This document shows, piece after piece, positions 1-6,572 of a stretch of 9,234 bases of DNA (position 1 is the first letter of the stretch; the number at the start of each line of letters is the position of its first letter). The stretch comes from Parachlamydiales bacterium. Its GTDB lineage: Bacteria; Chlamydiota; Chlamydiia; Chlamydiales; SM23-39. The notes below the pieces were generated by a model. It was not told the origin of the DNA, made no database searches, and saw only the letters and a program-made list of their open reading frames with translations. The position numbers and the translations under genes are program-made. The stretch lies in the NCBI GenBank assembly GCA_020058465.1, contig JAGVDZ010000104.1:1-9234 (forward strand). The letters run 5' to 3'.

Positions 1-798
1 ACAAGATCGGATCATCTTTTTTTGTAGCTGCGGAACTAGAGCAAGGTCAATTTCGACTCCAAGATCCCCCCTGGCTACCATCACCCCGTCAGCAGCACTT
101 AAAATCGAATCAAAATGATCCACCCCTTCCGTACTCTCAATTTTAGCAATCACCTGGATGTGACTGCCCCCATGACTTTGAAGATGCCGCTTGACTGATA
201 AGACATGCTCTGCCGATCGGATAAAGGAGGCTGCCACCCAATCCACCCCTTGGAGACAACCAAAAGTCAGGTCTTGTTGATCTTTATCGGTAAGAGCAGG
301 CAAGGGCAGCACAACACCTGGCAAATTCATACTCTTACCACTTTGAAGACTTCCACTATTTTCAATCTCAACAATGGCCCGGTCAGAGTTCATCTCGAGT
401 ACATGGGCAATAAGATAGCCATCGTCAAAAAGAACTTTAGTTCCAGGTATAAGGGCCTCGAGGATAGTCGGAGGGGAACATGGAATTTGTTTACCTTGAG
501 CCTTGCCAATCACAAGCTCAACTCGCTCTTTCGACTCGAAATGAATCCCCTCCGAAGATAATTTGCCCACCCTGATTTTGGGCCCCTGCGTATCGAGCAT
601 AATGGCAATAGGGATTTGAAGGGTATCTCTTGCCCGTTTAAGATTGACGATCATCTCGGCATGATCCTCATGAGTCCCGTGGCTAAAATTCAAACGAGCG
701 ACCCTCATCCCAGCTCGAATCATCTCCAAAATCATCTCATACTTAGAACAAGCAGGTCCCATCGTACAGACAATTTTTGTCCGCAGCCTTGTTGCCAT
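1..798 (-). CDS. pyk: Pyruvate kinase, N-terminal 266 residues (C-terminus beyond left edge)
   Basis: Cytosolic glycolytic enzyme that transfers phosphate from phosphoenolpyruvate to ADP, giving pyruvate and ATP. Reading the reverse strand from ATG at 798 gives MATRLRTKIVCTMGPACS, the usual pyruvate kinase N-terminus. Next come ARLNFSHGTHEDH (residues 34-46; R35, N37, S39 and H40 are the nucleotide/K+-site positions), LDTQGPKIR (68-76), a B-domain stretch (about 77-170), the family signature IQVIAKIESTEGV (214-226, catalytic K219 and metal-binding E221) and ARGDLGVEI (242-250, metal-binding D245). All visible catalytic residues are intact. The family is usually about 470-480 residues, so roughly 45% of the protein, including the C-domain, lies outside the window. 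The start is fixed by an in-frame TGA directly before the ATG; the Shine-Dalgarno match is poor (GGA about 11 nt upstream). The gene is divergent from uvrA across 140 bp, the same pairing I recall from Chlamydia. Function is near certain. Confidence 0.97.
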   Translation of the reverse strand, partial: MATRLRTKIVCTMGPACSKYEMILEMIRAGMRVARLNFSHGTHEDHAEMIVNLKRARDTLQIPIAIMLDTQGPKIRVGKLSSEGIHFESKERVELVIGKAQGKQIPCSPPTILEALIPGTKVLFDDGYLIAHVLEMNSDRAIVEIENSGSLQSGKSMNLPGVVLPLPALTDKDQQDLTFGCLQGVDWVAASFIRSAEHVLSVKRHLQSHGGSHIQVIAKIESTEGVDHFDSILSAADGVMVARGDLGVEIDLALVPQLQKKMIRSC

Positions 799-823
799 TC
801 AGTTCATCGTCCACATAGTGTTA

Positions 824-829
824 ATAATA
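824..829 (-). promoter_or_regulatory. Possible -10 element for pyk
   Basis: On the minus strand TATTAT (5 of 6 to TATAAT) lies about 25 nt upstream of the pyk ATG. Transcription would then start near 817, leaving a leader of under 20 nt. No convincing -35 hexamer is seen at the right distance, so this is a weak call from position and composition only. Confidence 0.25.
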
Positions 830-835
830 AGCTGT

Positions 836-863
836 TTGAGAAAAGGAGTCTCTCAGTTCTCAA
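836..863. repeat. Spaced inverted repeat TTGAGAA-14 nt-TTCTCAA
   Basis: Bases 836-842 (TTGAGAA) and 857-863 (TTCTCAA) are perfect reverse complements separated by 14 nt, inside the pyk-uvrA intergenic region and just upstream of the suggested pyk -10. It could be a regulator site with half-sites about two helical turns apart, a hairpin in a transcript, or chance. The arms are short and do not extend outward without mismatch. Confidence 0.35.
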
Positions 864-868
864 GCTAG

Positions 869-884
869 CATGGGAAATCCCATG
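869..884. promoter_or_regulatory. 16-bp palindrome, candidate operator between pyk and uvrA
   Basis: CATGGGAAATCCCATG has two perfect 7-base arms (CATGGGA / TCCCATG) around a central AA. It sits almost at the centre of the divergent intergenic region, about 71 bp from the pyk ATG and 54 bp from the uvrA TTG. That position suits an operator for a dimeric repressor or activator acting on one or both genes. It matches neither the E. coli LexA box (CTG-N10-CAG) nor the Bacillus type (GAAC-N4-GTTC). No regulator gene is in view, so the role is inferred from symmetry and placement alone. Confidence 0.45.
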
Positions 885-905
885 AAAAATTGGAAGTTCT
901 TATTG

Positions 906-911
906 TAAAAT
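906..911 (+). promoter_or_regulatory. Possible -10 element for uvrA
   Basis: TAAAAT (5 of 6 to TATAAT) lies 27 nt before the uvrA TTG, preceded by the A/T-rich TATTG. At a 17-bp spacer the -35 position would read TGAAAA (883-888), which matches TTGACA at only three positions and touches the end of the 869-884 palindrome. Low confidence. Confidence 0.25.
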
Positions 912-923
912 GGGTCCTTTTTC

Positions 924-929
924 AAAGGA
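924..929 (+). promoter_or_regulatory. uvrA ribosome binding site, supports the TTG start
   Basis: AAAGGA lies 9 nt before TTG at 939. An in-frame TGA at 930-932 rules out any start further upstream in this frame, so the RBS and stop together fix the TTG. The overlapping ATG at 929 is out of frame and reads only six codons (MTPLAF) before a stop at 947-949; it is too close to AAAGGA to be its own start. Confidence 0.7.
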
Positions 930-938
930 TGACCCCAC

Positions 939-3900
939 TTGCCTTCTGATGTCCCTATCTGCCTCAAGAACTGTCGTGTCCATAACCTCAAAGGGATTGA
1001 CTTAAAGCTTCAACCAGGTCAAATGATCGTCTTCACAGGTGTTTCCGGCTCCGGTAAGTCATCCCTTGCTTTCGATACCCTATTTGTCGAAGGACAACGC
1101 CGTTATTTGGAGTCACTACCCCACTCTTTAAGACGTCTATTGCCGACCTTCCCACAACCCTTGATCGACCACCTCTCTGGCTTGAGTCCAACCATCGCAA
1201 TTGAACAAAAGCTGGCCACCAAAACACCGAGGTCAACAGTAGGAACCATGACCTCCATTTTGGACTTTTTAAGAGTTCTTTTCGCTCGCCTAGCTGTCCC
1301 CCACTGTCCCGTGAGTCGAGAACCCCTCGCCCCTCAATCGATCGAACAGATTAGGGCAGCCTTAGTGTTCAAAGGGGAGGCCAAGGTCGTCATTTTAGCC
1401 CCCCTTGTTCGAAAAGAAAAGGGGGATTTGTCCCATTGGCTTCAGCAATGTGTAGGCCAAGGTTATACGCGTCTTCGGATCGACGGTGGATGGGTCGATG
1501 CCAGTGAACCTTGTTCCTATCATATTGAAGAAGAACATGATATTGATATTGTAATCGATCGACTCCAAATCGATGACGAGACTCGCTTGAACGAGGCTCT
1601 CTTACAAGCACTCGAACAAGGTAAGGGGGTGGCCATTGTCGTCTGGCCAGAGCTTGGTGAAGAAAAGTTATTTTCTCAATATGCCCACTCCCCCATCTCT
1701 GGTCTATCCTACCCTCCTCTCGAGCCTGCCGACTTTTCTTTCAACCACCCAAATGGAATGTGTACTGAATGTCAAGGTCTTGGAATTTCTTCAACGTTCG
1801 ACTTAGACAAGATTTTCGATCCAAAGCTCTCCATTGCGGACGATTGTTGTAAGGTTGGGAGCTCTTACCAAACCGTTCGATACGGGAATATCTACCGCAA
1901 TCTCGCTCGTATCTATCGGTTCTCTGTCGACACACCATGGGAGCAGCTGAGTTCTTCTGCCAAAGAGGTCTTTCTCTACGGGACAGCGAAAAAATGGACC
2001 CCGATGTGCTTTACCCATCCCGAAACGGGGCAACGGTGGGAAGAGTATGTTCAGTGGAAAGGGGTTCTTCATGAAGCTAAGGTCCGTCTTTTGGCAGCCA
2101 AAAGTACCCAATATCGGAACAAGATGAGCCCATGGTTGATCGAAGGGGTTTGTCCAGAGTGTCGAGGCAGCCGTCTTCTTCCCTATCCGTCGGCTGCGCA
2201 ATTTCGAAACAAGACACTCCACGAACTGACTCTTTTACCTCTAGATGAGTTGGCTTTATTTTTTAAAGATCATGTCCTATCATTAGGTCAAAGAGAGTTC
2301 CTGATTGGACAAGGTCTGATCGAGGAAATCGAAAAGCGCCTCGTCTTTCTCAATCAAATAGGTCTTGGCTACCTTTCTTTAAGTCGATCCGCCCCCACAC
2401 TCAGCGGCGGGGAGTCGCAACGAGTCAGACTTGCCTCCCAGATGGGAGCTGGACTCGTCGGCGTCACCTATGTTCTCGATGAACCCTCAGTTGGGCTCCA
2501 TCCAGAAGATCATCATAAATTGATCCAAGCTCTTTTCGATCTAAAGCAACGGGGCAACACACTGCTGATCGTCGAACATGACCTCGACACGATGCAAGCT
2601 GCTGATACCATTGTCGATATAGGACCTAAGGCAGGGCGAGAGGGGGGAAGGCTTGTCTTCATAGGCCCTTTCGATCAGCTCCTCAAGGAACCTTCTTCTT
2701 TAACAGGGGCCTTTTTGTCGGGCCGAAAAAGGATCGTCCCTATAGATCACCGGCCACGTGATCTTCGAACTACGCCGTCCATCACAATCCGCGACCTTGC
2801 ATACCACAATCTTGCCAATATCACCGTCCGCTTGCCTCTCCATGGTTTGGTCGCCATCACAGGCGTTTCTGGCTCGGGTAAATCATCCCTCATAACCCAA
2901 ACGTTGATCCCTGCTCTCAAAACAGCCTTGAAGGATCCTACCTCTTTGAAAGGTCCTTTTTCTAGCTTGGAGGGAATTGAGACCATCGACAAGGTGATCG
3001 CTGTGGATCAATCCCCTATCGGACGCACCTCCAGATCGAATCCTGCAACCTACATCAAACTCTTCGATGAGATCAGGGAAGTCTTTGCCGAAATGCCTCT
3101 AGCCAAGGCCAAAGGACTCACCCCCTCCCACTTTAGCTTCAACATTCAAGAAGGGTCTTGCCCCTATTGTAAAGGGCTTGGAACGATTCCTATCGATATG
3201 GACTTTATGGAAGAAAGCTCTCTTGAATGCCCTCAATGTTTAGGCAAGAGGTTTGATTCAGAAGTATTGTCTATCCTCTACAAGGGCAAGTCGATTTATG
3301 ATCTTTTGGAAACCGATGTCGAAGAAGCTCTATCCCTATTTGAAGCATTGCCCTCGATTCGAACAAAACTTAAGCTCTTGAAAGAGGTAGGTCTTCATTA
3401 CATCAAACTAGGCCAACCCTCGACCACATTGTCAGGAGGAGAGGCGCAGCGGATCAAGCTTGCAAGAGAACTGTCTCTCCCCTCATCTGGCCACACTTTG
3501 TACCTTTTTGATGAACCAACAACAGGTCTTCATTTCCAAGACATAGAGCGCCTTTTGTCGTTGATGCAAAAACTTATTGACAAAGGACATTCGATCTTTG
3601 TGGTGGAGCATCATCTAGAGATGATCCAAGCTGCCGATTGGGTGATCGATTTAGGACCTGGCCCTGGCAAACTAGGGGGCAAAATCGTAGGAGAAGGCCC
3701 CCCCTTGCATATCCAGACTCTGCCCAGCGCTACGGGTCGTGCTCTCCGGGAAGAACACAGGGGGGCTTATTCAAATAAGGTAAGCTTTCCTTTTTCTGAC
3801 TCCATAACGATTTTAGAGGCTGAAGAAAACACCTTGCGCAAGGTCTCGCTCCAGTTGCCGAAGCAAAAGCTCATTGTCTTTGCAGGCCCCTCCGGATCTG

Positions 3901-6572
3901 GGAAAAGCTCACTTGCCATCGATACACTCCTGGCAGAAGGGCAAAGACGCTACTTTGAAACTCTCTCTCCTTATGTGCAAAGCCTTCTTCCCATTCCCTC
4001 AAAACCCAAAGTGGCCGAAATTGAAGGGCTCTCTCCAACAATTGCTCTCGAGCACAAGACAGGAGGACTGAATCCGAGGAGTACTGTCGGAACGATCACC
4101 GAAATCTATGATCTTCTAAGACTTCTCTACACCCATCTGGGACGACCTTTTGATCCTTCAACACAAAAACCCATTCGAGAGGTGACAGTAGCCTTCATCG
4201 TTGAAGAACTCTTGACCCTTCCAGAGGGAACCCCTCTCTATTTGATGGCCCCTTTGAAATGTAACAATGCCTCTTCCATGACGTTGCTTCAACAAGCCCT
4301 CCTTCAGGAGGGGTATGTGCGGGCCCGCTATCGAGGTGCTTTTGTAGAGCTTGAAAAACCACTCTCTTTTCAACCTGAAGATACTCAAATCGAGCTTGTC
4401 TTAGATCGGCTAAAAGTGGGTCCTAAAGCCAAAACTCGCCTCTTTGAAGCTGTCGAAAAGGGAACCCAAAAGACGCAAGGTAGGCTCATTGTCATGACTC
4501 CTGACGAAGATTTAACATTCCGACTGGGACTCACGACACTCGGCACAGATCAAACGTTCGCTCCCCTGTCACCTCAGACTTTTTCATTCAATCACATTCA
4601 AGGGATGTGTCACGAATGCCAAGGACTTGGAGTGACCTATGTGGCCTCTATCCACAGCTATCCCCCTCTCCTGAAGAGGTCTATTGAAGAGGTGTTAGAG
4701 TCCCTCTTCCCTTCTCACGACGCCCTCTCCGATCACTTCGTGAACATGGACACTTCAATCCCGATCAAACAACTGTCTGATCGAGACAAAGAGATCTTCT
4801 TTCATGGTAACCTTGAAACAAGCACTTCTTCGATCCGTTGGATAGGATTAGTCCCCTTGATCCACCTTCTTATGAAGGTGGGTAGCAAAGAGATGAGAAA
4901 AAGCCTCCAACCCCTCATGCAGGAACATCTCTGTGCCCATTGTCAAGGGGAACGTCTCAATCCCCTAGCTAGAAACGTACGACTTGAACACCGACAAGGG
5001 ACAAGCCATACATTACCGCAGTTATCGTCGCTCCCTCTGTCGCAAGTCCTTTCGTTGATCAGTTCTCTTCAACCCCCGTCGTTCTTAGAAGATGTCGTCA
5101 CCAAGATCATCCAACAGCTCGAATTTTTAATCTCACTCGAGCTTGAGTATCTAAGTCTTGAGCGTAAAGCACCCACCTTGAGTGCAGGAGAGCTTCAAAG
5201 GATTCGGTTAGCCCAACAATTGGGGACCAAACTCAGCTCTTGTCTTTATATCCTAGAAGAACCGACAAGAGGGCTCCACCCCCACAATATAAAATCGCTC
5301 ATGAAAGCTTTACACAACTTGAAAGAGAACAACAACACTCTACTCATCATTGAACATAATCTCTCCGTCATCGGCCAAAGTGATCATATCGTCGATTTTG
5401 GCCCTAAGGCAGGTCAAGAAGGGGGTAGGATCATCGCAGAAGGCTCTCCTAGCATGATCGAGGCCCACCCTACTTCATTAACCGGGGCTTATCTGGCTCG
5501 CACTAAAACGATCCCTCTGCCCCAAAAACTGCGCCAGTCAGTCCATTTTATCACCATCGAACAGGCAAGCCTTCACAATTTAAAGTCGTTGAGTCTTTCT
5601 CTGCCGACCCAAGCTTGGGTCTCCATCAGTGGTGTTTCAGGTTCAGGGAAATCCACATTGATCCAAGAACTCCTTTTGCCAGCAGCCCTCCAAGCGATCC
5701 GAGCCAAATCTTCCAAGCCTATCACCTATCGAAATACCCTCTTTACAGGCCTTTCGGCATTTGACCAAGTCCTTTTTCTCGATCAAAATCCAATTGGGAC
5801 AACCTCTCGTGCCGATGTCAGCTCCTATAGTGATGTGCAAACAGAGATCCGCTCTCTTCTTGCCTCTTTGAAGGTGGCCAAACAACGAGGCCTTCTGCCA
5901 AAACATTTCAGTCCCAACCATCTAAGCGGCATGTGTCGTACCTGTTGGGGACTTGGCTACCAAGTGATACAGCTTCAATTTCTTCCATCTGCCCATATCG
6001 TATGTCCGGCATGCAAAGGAGCTAAACTCAATCCCGTATCTCTCGAAGTGACCTACAAGGGGCGTCATTTTGGACAAATCCTACAGTTAACCATCGATGA
6101 GGCCTTATTTATTTTTGAAACTTATCCTAAGATTCTGAAAAGACTGAAGTCCTTACATGAGGTTGGCATCGGCTATCTGACCCTTGGGCAGACAATTGCC
6201 TCTCTTTCAGGGGGAGAGGTTCAACGTCTTCGCTTATCCAACGAGCTATCCAAAGCAAGAGGTTCTAAGGTCCTTTATATTTTTGACGAACCTTCCTCGG
6301 GTCTACATATCGACGACCTCTTTAAGCTGATTCCCCTCTTTCATCGCCTGGTCGATCGAGGCCACACTCTCATCATGATCGAACACCACCCACATCTGCT
6401 CATGCAAAGTGATTTCATCGTCGATCTCGGTCCTAAAGCTGGCAGTCTAGGAGGTGAGATTGTGGCCATCGGTACGCCCAAAGATATTGCCCTCAACCCC
6501 CGATCTTTGACGGGCCAAGTATTATACACACAAATGAACTCAAAAGTTGGTCATTCATCGTGGTCGAGATGA
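939..6572 (+). CDS. uvrA: UvrA, double-length tandem-fused excinuclease ABC subunit A
   Basis: DNA-damage recognition ATPase of nucleotide excision repair; UvrA normally dimerises, loads UvrB on damaged DNA and leaves before UvrC cuts. At 1,877 residues it is twice the usual ~940 and carries two full units (about 1-935 and 950-1870), so four ABC cassettes. Walker A: 34-41, 642-649, 983-990 (GPSGSGKS), 1565-1572. Signatures: LSGGE 488-492, LSGGE 831-835, LSAGE 1414-1418 (altered), LSGGE 1756-1760. Walker B: LDEP 513-516, FDEP 857-860, LEEP 1439-1442 (Asp to Glu), FDEP 1782-1785. Each cassette ends with an EH switch histidine (H547, H891, H1473, H1816). The C-terminal C4 zinc finger is intact in both units (C741/C744/C764/C767; C1666/C1669/C1689/C1692). 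Cys pairs C275/C278 with C405/C408, and C1224/C1227 with C1332/C1335, flank the insertion domains. The CXXC normally before FSFN is missing in both units. The frame is unbroken and opens with a TTG. Identity is near certain; unequal roles of the two halves are inferred. Confidence 0.97.
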   Translation: MPSDVPICLKNCRVHNLKGIDLKLQPGQMIVFTGVSGSGKSSLAFDTLFVEGQRRYLESLPHSLRRLLPTFPQPLIDHLSGLSPTIAIEQKLATKTPRSTVGTMTSILDFLRVLFARLAVPHCPVSREPLAPQSIEQIRAALVFKGEAKVVILAPLVRKEKGDLSHWLQQCVGQGYTRLRIDGGWVDASEPCSYHIEEEHDIDIVIDRLQIDDETRLNEALLQALEQGKGVAIVVWPELGEEKLFSQYAHSPISGLSYPPLEPADFSFNHPNGMCTECQGLGISSTFDLDKIFDPKLSIADDCCKVGSSYQTVRYGNIYRNLARIYRFSVDTPWEQLSSSAKEVFLYGTAKKWTPMCFTHPETGQRWEEYVQWKGVLHEAKVRLLAAKSTQYRNKMSPWLIEGVCPECRGSRLLPYPSAAQFRNKTLHELTLLPLDELALFFKDHVLSLGQREFLIGQGLIEEIEKRLVFLNQIGLGYLSLSRSAPTLSGGESQRVRLASQMGAGLVGVTYVLDEPSVGLHPEDHHKLIQALFDLKQRGNTLLIVEHDLDTMQAADTIVDIGPKAGREGGRLVFIGPFDQLLKEPSSLTGAFLSGRKRIVPIDHRPRDLRTTPSITIRDLAYHNLANITVRLPLHGLVAITGVSGSGKSSLITQTLIPALKTALKDPTSLKGPFSSLEGIETIDKVIAVDQSPIGRTSRSNPATYIKLFDEIREVFAEMPLAKAKGLTPSHFSFNIQEGSCPYCKGLGTIPIDMDFMEESSLECPQCLGKRFDSEVLSILYKGKSIYDLLETDVEEALSLFEALPSIRTKLKLLKEVGLHYIKLGQPSTTLSGGEAQRIKLARELSLPSSGHTLYLFDEPTTGLHFQDIERLLSLMQKLIDKGHSIFVVEHHLEMIQAADWVIDLGPGPGKLGGKIVGEGPPLHIQTLPSATGRALREEHRGAYSNKVSFPFSDSITILEAEENTLRKVSLQLPKQKLIVFAGPSGSGKSSLAIDTLLAEGQRRYFETLSPYVQSLLPIPSKPKVAEIEGLSPTIALEHKTGGLNPRSTVGTITEIYDLLRLLYTHLGRPFDPSTQKPIREVTVAFIVEELLTLPEGTPLYLMAPLKCNNASSMTLLQQALLQEGYVRARYRGAFVELEKPLSFQPEDTQIELVLDRLKVGPKAKTRLFEAVEKGTQKTQGRLIVMTPDEDLTFRLGLTTLGTDQTFAPLSPQTFSFNHIQGMCHECQGLGVTYVASIHSYPPLLKRSIEEVLESLFPSHDALSDHFVNMDTSIPIKQLSDRDKEIFFHGNLETSTSSIRWIGLVPLIHLLMKVGSKEMRKSLQPLMQEHLCAHCQGERLNPLARNVRLEHRQGTSHTLPQLSSLPLSQVLSLISSLQPPSFLEDVVTKIIQQLEFLISLELEYLSLERKAPTLSAGELQRIRLAQQLGTKLSSCLYILEEPTRGLHPHNIKSLMKALHNLKENNNTLLIIEHNLSVIGQSDHIVDFGPKAGQEGGRIIAEGSPSMIEAHPTSLTGAYLARTKTIPLPQKLRQSVHFITIEQASLHNLKSLSLSLPTQAWVSISGVSGSGKSTLIQELLLPAALQAIRAKSSKPITYRNTLFTGLSAFDQVLFLDQNPIGTTSRADVSSYSDVQTEIRSLLASLKVAKQRGLLPKHFSPNHLSGMCRTCWGLGYQVIQLQFLPSAHIVCPACKGAKLNPVSLEVTYKGRHFGQILQLTIDEALFIFETYPKILKRLKSLHEVGIGYLTLGQTIASLSGGEVQRLRLSNELSKARGSKVLYIFDEPSSGLHIDDLFKLIPLFHRLVDRGHTLIMIEHHPHLLMQSDFIVDLGPKAGSLGGEIVAIGTPKDIALNPRSLTGQVLYTQMNSKVGHSSWSR
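6555..6572. other. 18-bp tail-to-tail overlap of uvrA and the RND gene
   Basis: The uvrA stop TGA is at 6570-6572 on the plus strand. The stop of the RND gene is at 6557-6555 on the minus strand (TCA read in plus). The last codons of each gene therefore lie on opposite strands of the same 18 bp. No room exists for a dedicated terminator between them, and I see no GC hairpin followed by a T-run on either strand here, so the transcripts probably run into each other. Confidence 0.9.

Noticed and set aside
205..561. A 118-codon plus-strand frame opposite pyk
   Set aside because: It lies wholly on the antisense of a clear pyruvate kinase frame and shows no recognisable domain or start signal.
836..884. 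The intergenic dyads as a rho-independent terminator
   Set aside because: Both flanking genes begin here rather than end, and neither dyad is followed by a T-run.
616..885. An 89-codon plus-strand frame running into the intergenic region
   Set aside because: Mostly antisense to the conserved pyk N-terminus; low-complexity His/Ser-rich translation with no ribosome binding site or family likeness.
1803..2222. A 139-codon minus-strand frame inside uvrA
   Set aside because: Shadow of the uvrA unit 1 insertion domain; composition follows the reverse complement of uvrA codons.
2400..6300. UvrA repeats as a recent DNA duplication or assembly artefact
   Set aside because: The four cassettes differ at many synonymous positions even over Walker A, and zinc and insertion regions have diverged, so the tandem is old and real.
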